From assembly GCA_000961725.1 (NCBI GenBank), contig LADS01000018.1:1-63576 (forward strand): a stretch of 63,576 nucleotides of DNA, written 5' to 3'. This DNA is from Desulfobulbaceae bacterium BRH_c16a (GTDB lineage: Bacteria; Desulfobacterota; Desulfobulbia; Desulfobulbales; Desulfocapsaceae). A program made the translations under genes and the position numbers. Position 1 is the first letter of the stretch; each line of letters begins with the position of its first letter. The notes beneath the pieces were generated by a model that saw only the letters and a list, made by a program, of their open reading frames with translations, was not told the DNA's origin and did not search any database. This document shows, piece after piece, positions 1 through 7,955 of the stretch.

Positions 1-570
1 AAACAAGCGTGGTAGTGTTGGTGAGAACGAGAACATCAGATCAAAGACCCCACCCGCCACCCGCCAGGAGCAGGCCATTACCAGAACGATGAACAGAATT
101 CCTAGGATTCGGAAGGTGTGGTTGCCTTTGGTTGTTCTCGCTTTCAAACAGGCGTAGGCGGTATATAGGTCGAACGTCAGAAAGACCAGATTTTGAGTTA
201 GCACCGCTGCCGGATAATTCTTCCGTCCAAAGATAAACCATGCCAAGGCTCCAATGGCTAAGGTACAAAACGCAAGTCCTAAAACGAATGATGGTTTTCG
301 GCCTGATGCTTTTACGATTCCAAAATTGAAGAGCATCAGGCCGGGCAGCAGAAAGAGATTCGAAACGATCTCGGTCAGTACAACTGGCGCCTGATTGCGT
401 AGAGCGAACAAGAATAAGCCGATCGCAAACATCAATGACCCGATGGCCCAGTCCTTTGCCGGCGGATAGTTTCGCTGAACACTCCACAAATACACCAGCA
501 CCACCGCCTGTCCGATACTGATACCTACGTAGATCAAAACCAAAGTTCTTATGTCAAGGATAGGGGACAT
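1..570 (-). CDS. Multi-spanning membrane sensor protein, N-terminal part (cut by window edge)
   Basis: Reading the minus strand from the ATG at 570 gives an uninterrupted frame of 190 codons that runs off position 1. The product starts MSPILDIRTLVLIYVGIS and is very hydrophobic. I see about six membrane segments, roughly residues 9-28, 43-60, 68-90, 102-123, 137-153 and 164-185. Short N-terminal multi-helix modules like this are common as input domains of GGDEF diguanylate cyclases and histidine kinases; the output domain would lie outside the window. A rival frame on the same strand (487 to 41) lacks a hydrophobic pattern and I treat it as a shadow. No strong Shine-Dalgarno precedes the ATG (only AAGA). 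The membrane nature is seen directly; the sensor role is inference. Confidence 0.6.
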   Translation of the reverse strand, partial: MSPILDIRTLVLIYVGISIGQAVVLVYLWSVQRNYPPAKDWAIGSLMFAIGLFLFALRNQAPVVLTEIVSNLFLLPGLMLFNFGIVKASGRKPSFVLGLAFCTLAIGALAWFIFGRKNYPAAVLTQNLVFLTFDLYTAYACLKARTTKGNHTFRILGILFIVLVMACSWRVAGGVFDLMFSFSPTLPRLF

Positions 571-958
571 TCTTAGCTTTAGATCGGAAGAAAGGAGTTA
601 ATATTTCCAAAATATTCTAACTCCATAAGAGAAACACACTTCTCTCTGCCTGGATGAAAGACACGGCAATTATCATTCCTAAGCCAGCTTAATACTTCCT
701 GCTTTTTTACAATGATTGCAAGTCGAAAATAATGAGCAAGTCCCGAAATATTCAAGAAAAAATCGCCAATTCCCTGGGGAACCCAGAAACACTAATAAAA
801 AACCTCTGTCCTTAATCCTACCATGTCTGAAGCGCTAGCAAGATTAAGGCGCGATCTTCGAGGGAAAGCCACAAACTAGCCAGTTGCTGCCGCGCGATTT
901 TTTGCGGTAATCTAATTGAAATGTAAGAAAGTTGTAATAAACTGAGGGTAAGTATTTC
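571..958. other. Intergenic stretch, no gene seen
   Basis: AT-richer than its surroundings, with only short broken frames. It lies between the start of the membrane sensor gene and the recombinase remnant. I see no convincing promoter, terminator or RNA gene here. Confidence 0.5.
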
Positions 959-1279
959 TCATCTCCTCTTGAACCGTGTGACGTTCAAAGCGTCAAGAGT
1001 CCTTTCCATCACTGCTAAAATCCGCCGGTCAAAATCGATATCCATCAGGTTCAGGTTGGTGATCGCCGCCCGCCGCATTCCGGTTTCGATCACGGTGTAG
1101 ACGATGGCCCGGTTGCGATAGGGGCGAAAACTCTTTCTTTGCAACGGCTTAACCCCGCCGTGGCGGTGACGGTCGCGGGACCGGCCGACCAGCAAAAGCC
1201 GATCGGCGGCATCGAGAATTTGCTTGCGCTCCTGCTTGGTCAAGACCCGTTCGATTCCAGGCGATTGCCGACCGACAAC
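959..1279 (-). pseudogene. Tyrosine recombinase (phage/integron-type integrase) fragment
   Basis: The readable frame contains RNRAIVYTVIETGMRRAAI followed by TNLNLMDIDFD. This matches the part of tyrosine recombinases around the first catalytic arginine (T-G-x-R). The stretch TKQERKQILDAADRL corresponds to the usual helix before it. A TAA at 1280-1282 blocks the frame on the 5' side, and the frame ends after MERTLDALNVTRFKRR, where the family would continue through the H-x-x-R and catalytic tyrosine. Only about 100 of some 300 residues remain, so the gene is dead. It sits just downstream of the sulfite reductase gene and may mark an old integration event. Confidence 0.6.
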
Positions 1280-1308
1280 TTAGTGATTTTTTGCCATCGG
1301 CTGCCCTA

Positions 1309-3672
1309 CTACGCTTTCTTCTCGATAACCACCTGCCAATGATCCCCCTTTCGCTCCTGGGAAATGATTGCATGTCCTTCGGTAAGGACAGACCGAGGCA
1401 CATTATCGACAGGTTCACCGTCATCGAGCAGGATCTTCAGAAAGTCGCCTACTTGCATCCTGGAGAGTTCCACCTTGGTTTTGACAAAATTCATCGGGCA
1501 GGCGACCCCCCGAAGATCCTTGAACATCTCTGGACGGCGACTCTTTTCTTCCGTGTCGGCCGGCAAAGTGGCGATTACTTCCGCCTCGCATTTGAACCGA
1601 AGCCTGTTATCCATGCTGTGATAGAGTTGAATCATGGTCCTGCCGAGTTCTTCGGCGAGGTCGACACGGTCGGCGAGAAACGAGAGGTCGCGCCTCGACG
1701 CCGCCTGCACCAGCGGCCTGAATTTCTCCTCCACAAGCCCGGTATCGAGAAAGTTCTTTTCAAACTCCAGGTACATTTCGTCCTCGGTCGCCGGATCGAC
1801 ACCGCGCGTTACCAGAAGCATGCCGGCGGCATTGGCAACAAGACTTAACGCCAATTCCCGGGTATCGATTCCACTGCCGGCTCTTTTTTTATGGTCGATG
1901 GACTCATTGATACTGTTCATGGCGACTTCGATCATATCATAGATCCCGGCCGAGCATTCACCGTGGCCCATATGGGCGGTGGTAAACTCTTCGTTCGCGC
2001 CCCAGTCGGTATAGTAGCTCTCATCGGTCGCATAGTCCGGCACCGAATCGCTGTACCGGTCGCAGAGCGCGGTGATCTCGGTTTTGCCGCCTTTATCGAA
2101 ATACTCTTTGAAATTGCTGCCGTCTTCGGCGTAGCATTGATACTGGGTAAGGATTTCGACAAGAAGCTGTGGCAGGTCTCTTGCCGCAACCCAGCCGCAC
2201 TTTTCACCGAACGCCCTGGTGTCGGGATTAATCGAAGCTCCGCCGATAACCCAGTAACCCGGCAGGGTCTTGCCGTTCTTTCGGACAATCCTGCCGTAAA
2301 AGCCCAGATCCCCGACATGATGCTGGCCGCAGGAGTTGGGGCAGCCGGAAATATTGACCCGCAGGTTTTTGCAGGAGTCGAAATTCACCCCGCTCTGCAC
2401 CAGGTATTTCTGCATCACCGGGACTAAACCCTGGGGCAGACAGACCCCGGTTGTACAGGTATTGGCCCCGGTACAGGCAATGATCTCGCCGCACAGCTTC
2501 GGCAGGTGAGAAAGAGTGGTCATTTCCGTGACCAGCTCATAGAGGTTGCCAAGAAATTGTTCCGGCAGATTGCGGACCTGAATATTCTGGGTCATCGTCA
2601 GGCGCATGGTGTTTTCGCCGAATTTTGCCAGAAAGCGGCTCAACCGCAGGGCGTCCTCTCCGCCGATATCGCCCAGATGGAGGGGAATCGATACACTCTT
2701 CAGGCCGGCCTGCCGCTGATCGACGACATATTGCGCCTGCCAGTTGGAAAAATGGGTGCCGGAGAAGTATCTGGGTGCCAGTCCGGTCACTTCACCGGGG
2801 CTTGAGTCATTTGCAAATGATGACAGATCAAGATCGAGAGGATCTCTGCCCGCCACCTTTGCCAGTTCTTCCGCATATTTTTCGCGGAAAGTTGTCTCGC
2901 CCATTTCCTCCCACAAGAACCGCAACCTCCCGGCGTTTTTGGTCTTTCTGTTGCCGTATTCCAAATAGAGATTTTTTACTGCGGCACAGACATGATACAC
3001 CTGATTTTCCGGGATAAAGACATGGAGGATTTTGGCAAGACGCGGCCGGCACCCCATTCCCCCGGCAACAAAGACCCTGAAGCCGCGTTCGCCGTTTCTA
3101 TGCGTTGCAATGAAACCCAGATCATTAAAAGCGGCCAGGGCATTATCCTGCTCTGTGCTGGAAAAACTTATTTTAAACTTGCGGGGAAAGTTCCAGGAGT
3201 CGTCCTCGCCTATCATCCTGCTGCTGAGCGCCACCGCATGGGGAGTGACATCGAAACTTTCCTCAGGGTTGATGCCTGAATCATAGGACGCCATGATATT
3301 TCGTACGGTATTGCCGCCCCCTCCCCGGCAGGACAAACCGACACCGTAGAGCTCTCCGGCAATCTCCGGAATATCGGTAAGCTGTATATCATGCAGCTGC
3401 AATTCCTGCCTGGTGGTGACATGAACGGAGGGCTTGCCGAATTTTTCGGCCAGTTCCGCCACCTTTTTCAACTGGGTGGGCGTTACCCCGCCTGCCGTCA
3501 TCCGAATCCGCAGCATAAATGTATTCTTGGTTCTCTGTTCATAGACCCCGAAGGGGACGCGAATCGCCCGGAACTTCGTCGGATGCAGCTGGTGTTTTTG
3601 AAAAGACCGGATGGCTTGGGCAAAGGAGTCGATCTCGTCGTTAAAATTGTCCGGAATATCATAAAATCTCAT
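1309..3672 (-). CDS. Siroheme sulfite/nitrite reductase fused to a C-terminal TusA-like domain
   Basis: The 787-residue protein has two ferredoxin-like half domains and siroheme-[4Fe-4S] domains typical of assimilatory sulfite/nitrite reductases. Cluster/siroheme cysteines are C400 and C406 (C-x5-C, ACTGANTC) and C444 and C448 (C-x3-C, SGCPNSC). After a helical linker of about 160 residues comes a TusA/SirA-like domain (about 715-787) with the signature LRGVACPMNF; C725 is the expected persulfide cysteine. The family reduces sulfite to sulfide with ferredoxin. It is the last gene of the hcyS-metY-hcyF-hcyD cluster, overlapping hcyD by 4 nt (ATGA), which points to sulfide supply for homocysteine synthesis rather than dissimilatory reduction. 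The TusA fusion suggests direct sulfur relay; that part is inference. Nitrite reduction cannot be excluded from sequence. Confidence 0.85.
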   Translation of the reverse strand: MRFYDIPDNFNDEIDSFAQAIRSFQKHQLHPTKFRAIRVPFGVYEQRTKNTFMLRIRMTAGGVTPTQLKKVAELAEKFGKPSVHVTTRQELQLHDIQLTDIPEIAGELYGVGLSCRGGGGNTVRNIMASYDSGINPEESFDVTPHAVALSSRMIGEDDSWNFPRKFKISFSSTEQDNALAAFNDLGFIATHRNGERGFRVFVAGGMGCRPRLAKILHVFIPENQVYHVCAAVKNLYLEYGNRKTKNAGRLRFLWEEMGETTFREKYAEELAKVAGRDPLDLDLSSFANDSSPGEVTGLAPRYFSGTHFSNWQAQYVVDQRQAGLKSVSIPLHLGDIGGEDALRLSRFLAKFGENTMRLTMTQNIQVRNLPEQFLGNLYELVTEMTTLSHLPKLCGEIIACTGANTCTTGVCLPQGLVPVMQKYLVQSGVNFDSCKNLRVNISGCPNSCGQHHVGDLGFYGRIVRKNGKTLPGYWVIGGASINPDTRAFGEKCGWVAARDLPQLLVEILTQYQCYAEDGSNFKEYFDKGGKTEITALCDRYSDSVPDYATDESYYTDWGANEEFTTAHMGHGECSAGIYDMIEVAMNSINESIDHKKRAGSGIDTRELALSLVANAAGMLLVTRGVDPATEDEMYLEFEKNFLDTGLVEEKFRPLVQAASRRDLSFLADRVDLAEELGRTMIQLYHSMDNRLRFKCEAEVIATLPADTEEKSRRPEMFKDLRGVACPMNFVKTKVELSRMQVGDFLKILLDDGEPVDNVPRSVLTEGHAIISQERKGDHWQVVIEKKA

Positions 3673-4061
3673 ACTATCGTCAACTCCTCGAGCTTTACCA
3701 GCCCATTACGTATTTGAAAGGATCGCACCGCCGGCTGTTCTCCGATCAGGGAGACGATCACATGGCTTATATCCGGGTCGAAGGCCAGCCGTATGTCTTC
3801 CCCGGAGGGTCTCGCCGGAGTTTCAGGGTGACTGTGGTAGACGGCCAGCACCTTGAGGTTTTCTTTCCTGATCCTTTTGACGGTGGTAAATTGCTCCGCC
3901 GGATCGAAAGAAAAATGTTCCCTGCTTTGATCGATATTGTTCATCGGATAGGCTCGACTGACAGTCGTGCCGACACCTGCCAGGTAACCGCAGCACTCAA
4001 GAGGCGAATGGGCCTTGGCTTCCTCGACAATTTGTATATATACTTTCCGTTCTATTTCCAT
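3669..4061 (-). CDS. hcyD: JAMM/MPN metalloprotease, sulfur-carrier maturation (HcyD-like)
   Basis: A 130-residue protein with a complete JAMM zinc motif: E22, then H76-S-H78, S86 and D89 in the spacing H-x-H-x7-S-x2-D (YHSHPETPARPSGED). Stand-alone bacterial JAMM proteins of this size (Mec+/HcyD type) trim residues after the C-terminal Gly-Gly of ThiS-like sulfur carriers. A ThiS-like protein with an extra C-terminal tail is encoded in the same operon at 6114-6353, an obvious substrate. The gene overlaps the sulfite reductase by 4 nt and follows hcyF after 6 nt, so it is surely co-transcribed. The symbol follows the Wolinella homocysteine system I know from the literature; the assignment here rests on motif and context. 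Confidence 0.85.
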   Translation of the reverse strand: MEIERKVYIQIVEEAKAHSPLECCGYLAGVGTTVSRAYPMNNIDQSREHFSFDPAEQFTTVKRIRKENLKVLAVYHSHPETPARPSGEDIRLAFDPDISHVIVSLIGEQPAVRSFQIRNGLVKLEELTIV

Positions 4062-4067
4062 GCTCCC

Positions 4068-4874
4068 TCACCTGATTGCGCAGACCGCCTGTCGGTAGTC
4101 TTGCAGTTCGGTAATCGCTCCTGTTCCGCATACCGGGCAGTTGGGGTTTTTCCTCAGTTTGACTTCCCTGAACCTGGTCTTTAAAGCATCGAAGGTGAGA
4201 AGTCTGTCGGTGAGCAACTCTCCTTTGCCAAGGACGAACTTGATCGCCTCATTGGCCTGCAATGTGCCGATGATGCCGGCAATCACCCCGATCACTCCCG
4301 CCTGGCTGCAGGTGGGTACTGCATCGGCCGGCGGAGGTTCGAGAAAAATACAGCGGTAACAGGCCGATTCCTTGGGCCGGATGGTGAAAGTCTGGCCGTC
4401 GAAACGCAGGATTCCGCCATGCGAATAGGGCACTCCGGCGAGGACGCAGGCATCGTTTACCAGAAATTTCGTCGGAAAGTTATCGGTGCCGTCGATGACA
4501 AAATCATAATTTTTTATGATTTCCATGATATTTGCCGCCTTCAGCATCTCATGGTGGACCTGGACTTTTACATCCGGGTTGAGCTGCTCGATTTTTTCTT
4601 TTGCCGAAATTACCTTGGGTTTGTCGATATCGCCGGTAAAGTGGATGACCTGTCGCTGCAGGTTACTGAGGTCGAGCGAATCGCCATCGGCAATCCCCAG
4701 TCTGCCGACGCCTGCCGCCGCCAGATAGAGCAGCGCCGGAGAGCCAAGCCCGCCGGCACCGATAACCAGAATCTTCGCCTCGGCGATTTTCTGCTGACCT
4801 TCTATGCCGACATCTTTCAGTATAATATGACGTGAGTAGCGCTCGAGCTGTGCATCGTTAAAATCCATGTTCAT
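4068..4874 (-). CDS. hcyF: E1-like adenylyltransferase (MoeB/ThiF family), activates the HcyS carrier
   Basis: 268 residues with the whole MoeB/ThiF pattern: the ERYSRHI N-terminus, the nucleotide loop GAGGLGS at 39-45, the IDGTDN motif with D130, and two zinc CxxC pairs (C172/C175 and C246/C249). The conserved cysteine of the VPTCSQAG motif is C189. These enzymes adenylate the C-terminal glycine of a ubiquitin-like sulfur carrier before sulfur transfer. Its start overlaps the metY stop (ATGA), and hcyD follows 6 nt later. Genomic context makes the HcyS-like carrier in this operon the likely partner rather than MoaD or ThiS, though a dual role cannot be ruled out. Confidence 0.87.
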   Translation of the reverse strand: MNMDFNDAQLERYSRHIILKDVGIEGQQKIAEAKILVIGAGGLGSPALLYLAAAGVGRLGIADGDSLDLSNLQRQVIHFTGDIDKPKVISAKEKIEQLNPDVKVQVHHEMLKAANIMEIIKNYDFVIDGTDNFPTKFLVNDACVLAGVPYSHGGILRFDGQTFTIRPKESACYRCIFLEPPPADAVPTCSQAGVIGVIAGIIGTLQANEAIKFVLGKGELLTDRLLTFDALKTRFREVKLRKNPNCPVCGTGAITELQDYRQAVCAIR

Positions 4875-6139
4875 CCCTCATTTATTTCATGGTCAGGTTG
4901 TTGTGTCTGAAAGGCCTGGCCGATATCGCTCACCAGATCTTCAAGGTGTTCAATCCCCACCGATAATCGGACCAGACCCTCCGAGACATTCATCCCGGCT
5001 TTTTCCTCCGGGCTGCAATCGGCAAAAATGGTCGAGGCGGGATGTATAACAAGGGTTTTATTATCGTTGATATTGGTGGCACGGCGGATCAGCCGCAGGC
5101 TGTTGATAAAGCGAAAAGCCTCCTTTTTATTTTCCAGCTCAAAGCTTAAGACACCGCCGAAACGGCCATTGTACTGCCTTTGCGCCAAGTCATGAAAGGG
5201 AGATTCGCCAAGCCCCGGATAAGTAACGTCCCGCACCTCGGGCCTTGCCCGCAGATACTTTGCCAGGGCGAGCGCATTATCACAGCTGGTCCTGACCCTG
5301 AGAACGAGGGTTTCCAAGCCCAAGGTCTGCAGATAAGCGCTTTGCGGAGACATGCAGGCCCCGAAATTCCGGTGCACTTCCATCCGCAGCCTGGCCATGA
5401 AAGCACTCTGTCCATACCTGTGGTATTTGCCGAGGGCCGGGCACTTGCTCCAGTCGCAGGTGCCGAGATCGACGATAATCCCGCCGACACTTGTCGCCCC
5501 GCCGGAGATGAATTTTGTCGTCGAATGGATAACCACATGGACCCCGAACTCCTTTGCGGCAAACAGAAAGGGAGTGGTCACTGTCCCGTCGACCATCAGG
5601 ATAAGGTTGTGCTCTGCGGCAAGAGCCGCAATCTTTGCAAAATCGGGGACCACCATCTGCGGGTTACTGATGGTTTCGACGAGAATCAGGCGGGTCTCCC
5701 CGTCAATGGCCTCTGCTATCTTATCGCACTCTTTGATATCGACGAAACGCGTCTCAATGCCGAATTCCGTCAGGGTGTTTTTCAGGAGGGAATAGGTGTT
5801 GCCGAAGAGATATTTTGAGGCCACCAGATTGTCACCCCGTTTCAGCACCGCCAGCAGGGCAGTGGTTAGAGCCGCCATTCCCGACGACAACGCGACGGCA
5901 GCCGAGCCCTGTTCAAGCAGGGCGAGTTTCTTTTCAAAGTGTTCGACAGTGGGATTGGTTATTCGTGAATAGGTATGGGCCGGTTTTCGGTGGGTAAAGG
6001 CCAGTTCCATATCCTCGGCTTTGGCAAAATCAAAGGCAACTCCGGAATATTCCGGAAATCTGAGAGCGTTATGGCTTTCCTTCCGCGCTTCATTACCATG
6101 CAGGGCACGAGTTTCAAATTTCAGACCTGAATCTTTCAT
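4871..6139 (-). CDS. metY: O-acetylhomoserine sulfhydrylase / Cys-Met metabolism PLP enzyme
   Basis: 422 residues of the Cys/Met PLP-dependent family. YSRITNPT (57-64) and SSGMAA (85-90) are family signatures, and the PLP lysine is K209 in IHSTTKFISGG. The aspartate that holds the pyridine nitrogen is D184, in MVDGTVTTP; most relatives read VDNT here, so this is a small deviation. The role would be to make homocysteine from O-acetylhomoserine, using sulfur delivered by the HcyS thiocarboxylate. Its ATG lies inside the 3' end of hcyS (26-nt overlap), and its ribosome site GGAGG is formed by the Gly-Gly-Gly codons of hcyS. Cystathionine gamma-synthase or gamma-lyase are alternatives judged less likely because of the operon. 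Confidence 0.83.
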   Translation of the reverse strand: MKDSGLKFETRALHGNEARKESHNALRFPEYSGVAFDFAKAEDMELAFTHRKPAHTYSRITNPTVEHFEKKLALLEQGSAAVALSSGMAALTTALLAVLKRGDNLVASKYLFGNTYSLLKNTLTEFGIETRFVDIKECDKIAEAIDGETRLILVETISNPQMVVPDFAKIAALAAEHNLILMVDGTVTTPFLFAAKEFGVHVVIHSTTKFISGGATSVGGIIVDLGTCDWSKCPALGKYHRYGQSAFMARLRMEVHRNFGACMSPQSAYLQTLGLETLVLRVRTSCDNALALAKYLRARPEVRDVTYPGLGESPFHDLAQRQYNGRFGGVLSFELENKKEAFRFINSLRLIRRATNINDNKTLVIHPASTIFADCSPEEKAGMNVSEGLVRLSVGIEHLEDLVSDIGQAFQTQQPDHEINEG

Positions 6140-6353
6140 ATCCTTCCGATCCTCCGCCCATGAAATAGAGAAATTCCACAGCGTCGTTTTCCTGCAGAAA
6201 GGTGGTGGCGAAGGCTTCTTTTGCGAGAATTTCTTCGTTGATCTCGACAGAAACCATATCGGGGGATTCGATTTGCCTTTCCTGTAACAACTCTGCTACG
6301 GTAAGAGGTTTGCCCATTTCCATCTGTTCGCCATTGACCATGATCTTCATCAT
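6114..6353 (-). CDS. hcyS: ThiS/MoaD-like sulfur carrier protein with a removable C-terminal tail (HcyS-like)
   Basis: 79 residues with a beta-grasp pattern (MVNGEQMEMGKPLTVAELL, then VSVEINEEILAK, then ENDAVEFLYFMGGG). The protein does not end at the usual Gly-Gly: after G66-G67-G68 it carries eleven more residues (SEGYERFRSEI). A JAMM protease in the same operon is the expected trimming enzyme, followed by activation by the MoeB-like protein. A good ribosome site (GAAGGAG) precedes the ATG ATG start. The 3' end overlaps metY by 26 nt. Family and role are supported by length, fold pattern and operon. Confidence 0.83.
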   Translation of the reverse strand: MMKIMVNGEQMEMGKPLTVAELLQERQIESPDMVSVEINEEILAKEAFATTFLQENDAVEFLYFMGGGSEGYERFRSEI

Positions 6354-6407
6354 CGCTCTCCTTCATTTATCTGTTTGTTGAGGGCCTTCAGCTTGCCCGC
6401 TGCACCG

Positions 6408-6857
6408 TCAAATTTGATAATCGATAACAAATCGTTCCCGCCTTTTTTTCTCACGCTCCAGGAGGTCGCTGAAGGTAAGCGTGTCAATGACACGTGAAAT
6501 TGCCGTCTCCACATCTTTCCAGACATCACGAAAAACACAGACCGAAGAGAAGCTGCAACTCTCCTCGGCTCCCGGGGCAATACAGGAAATCGGATGAATC
6601 GGCCCCTCTACAAACCGGACGACATCACCCACGGATATCTCCGCCGGAGCCTTGGTCAGGAAATAGCCTCCCCGGGGTCCTTGTTTGCTTGAGACAAAAC
6701 CACCTTTTTTCAACAGCAACAGGATCTGCTCCAGAAACTTTTTGGGGATATCCTGGGAATCGGCGATTTGTTTTATCTGCGCCGTGCCCTCAGGATAAAA
6801 GCCTGAAAGGTATAAGATAATCTTAAACGAATAGTCCGTTTTATGTGATACTTGCAT
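6408..6857 (-). CDS. Rrf2-family transcriptional regulator
   Basis: A winged-helix Rrf2 protein of 149 residues, starting MQVSHKTDYSFKIILYLS. I chose the ATG at 6857 because AAAGGAGG lies just upstream; a longer frame opens at 6893. The helix-turn-helix covers IKQIADSQDIPKKFLEQIL and the wing KKGGFVSSKQGPRGGYFL. A cysteine trio in SCIAPGAEESC and SSVC (C-x8-C-x5-C) sits where IscR-type members bind an Fe-S cluster, with a looser first spacing. Known relatives sense Fe-S status, nitric oxide or cysteine metabolites (IscR, NsrR, CymR). Lying first in the sulfur operon, it probably controls homocysteine or cysteine supply and its own promoter. Confidence 0.8.
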   Translation of the reverse strand: MQVSHKTDYSFKIILYLSGFYPEGTAQIKQIADSQDIPKKFLEQILLLLKKGGFVSSKQGPRGGYFLTKAPAEISVGDVVRFVEGPIHPISCIAPGAEESCSFSSVCVFRDVWKDVETAISRVIDTLTFSDLLEREKKRRERFVIDYQI

Positions 6858-6869
6858 CCTGCCTCCTTT

Positions 6870-6920
6870 AATGTCGACTAACACTACCGCCAATGTAGAC
6901 TACCACAGCGTAGGTGTCAA
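6870..6920 (-). promoter_or_regulatory. Sigma-70 promoter with paired operator-like repeats upstream of the Rrf2/hcy operon
   Basis: On the minus strand, TTGACA (6920-6915) and TACATT (6897-6892) are separated by 17 nt, a near-ideal promoter. The 11-mer TAGTC[T/G]ACATT occurs twice in direct orientation (6902-6892 and 6880-6870), 22 nt apart, about two helical turns. One copy overlaps the -10 box and the other lies between the start site and the ribosome site. This is a natural place for autorepression by the Rrf2 protein. The boxes are seen directly; the regulator is inferred. Confidence 0.6.
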
Positions 6921-6960
6921 CAGGAAATATAGCTGGGGTGAGCGGAGCCGACGGAAAGCA

Positions 6961-6995
6961 TAAAAAAGGGCAGATCCCTGGCGGGACCTGCCCTT
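6961..6995 (-). terminator. Intrinsic terminator after the homocysteine methyltransferase gene
   Basis: The minus strand has an AAGGGCAG / CTGCCCTT stem extended inside by TCCC/GGGA across one mismatch, then a run of T (A-run 6962-6967 on the plus strand). It ends the tamA-tamB-methyltransferase transcript before the Rrf2 promoter. Confidence 0.8.
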
Positions 6996-7043
6996 AATGA
7001 CGGTGCAACAGTCGATTTCAAAAAGAACTACAGGAATAATTCC

Positions 7044-7955
7044 TCAACAATACCGTTTCTTCAGCTCCCGGATATGGGCCGGACCGATGCCGCAGCAACC
7101 GCCGATGATCCTCGCGCCCATGTCGATCCAGCCTCCTGCCGCCAAAGCGTAGTCCGCGGGAGAAATATCGGTGAACTGCCAGTGCGGCATGACAAAAAAG
7201 CCGGAATGGGCGTAGATCCCCAACGGACCCGATGAAACCGGCCAGCACGCCTTCAGCTCGGCAAAGGCTTCGGTCGCCTCGGAGACGTCGGTATGCATGA
7301 CGAATGCGGCCGATCCGCCGATCCGGGAGATGGCCGCGACACCTTCTGTCAAGGTATGGCGCAGATCCCAGAGCATCAGCTCCCCCGCCGCATTGCGCCG
7401 GCAGCTGAAGCCCAGCCAGACCGGCAGTCCGGTTGCGCGGGCCGCCTGCACCGCAAGGCTGCCCTTTTCGAGGTCTTCGATCATTTCGATAATGAGGATG
7501 TCAGCCCCTGCCTCGGCCAGCACTTCCGCCTGTTCGACGTACCAGGAGAGGGCCTCGGGACGGTGCGGATAGCCCGGAAGGATTCCGGAACCGAAAGTAG
7601 TCGGGGCGATCGAACCGGCAATCGCCACCTGCCCCGCCGCGCTCTCTTCCCTGGCTCTCACTGCCAGCTTTACCGCCTCGCTGTTCATCCGCCGGAACTG
7701 TTCCGCAAGGCCGGCGGGGATGAGCATGTGCTTGGCCAGGGAGAAGGAGTTGACGGTAATGAGGTCTGCCCCGGCGTCAATATACTCCCGATGAACCGCC
7801 TGTACCTCTGCCGGATGGGTGACAACCGCTTCCGCCGACCATGCCTTGCTGTGCATCGGCACGCCCCGTTTTTCCAGTTCGGTGCCGGTGGCCCCATCGA
7901 GCAGGAGTATTTGCCCTTCTTCAAGTTTCTTCATCAAGAACTCGATGTTTTTCAT
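7044..7955 (-). CDS. Homocysteine S-methyltransferase family protein with an altered metal site
   Basis: About 303 residues, matching the barrel of MmuM/MetH-N/BHMT proteins (LLDGATGTELEKRGVP near the start, GGCCGIGPAHIR at the end). The family normally binds zinc through one cysteine in a G-[VI]-N-C strand and a later Cys-Cys pair. Here the pair is intact in GGCCG, but the first position reads AFVMHTDVSEA, so a histidine appears to replace the first cysteine. The ATG at 7955 overlaps the tamB stop (ATGA), which favours it over an in-frame ATG at 7967. The product would turn homocysteine into methionine, fitting the neighbouring homocysteine operon, but methyl donor and activity are uncertain given the changed ligand. 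Confidence 0.72.
   Translation of the reverse strand: MKNIEFLMKKLEEGQILLLDGATGTELEKRGVPMHSKAWSAEAVVTHPAEVQAVHREYIDAGADLITVNSFSLAKHMLIPAGLAEQFRRMNSEAVKLAVRAREESAAGQVAIAGSIAPTTFGSGILPGYPHRPEALSWYVEQAEVLAEAGADILIIEMIEDLEKGSLAVQAARATGLPVWLGFSCRRNAAGELMLWDLRHTLTEGVAAISRIGGSAAFVMHTDVSEATEAFAELKACWPVSSGPLGIYAHSGFFVMPHWQFTDISPADYALAAGGWIDMGARIIGGCCGIGPAHIRELKKRYC

Noticed and set aside
41..487. A 148-residue minus-strand frame at the left edge
   Set aside because: It is a shadow of the longer membrane-protein frame starting at 570, which has clear hydrophobic helices and stays open to the edge.
1309..3672. Dissimilatory sulfite reductase
   Set aside because: It is a single chain of the assimilatory type with a TusA tail; no dsrAB-type two-subunit pattern.
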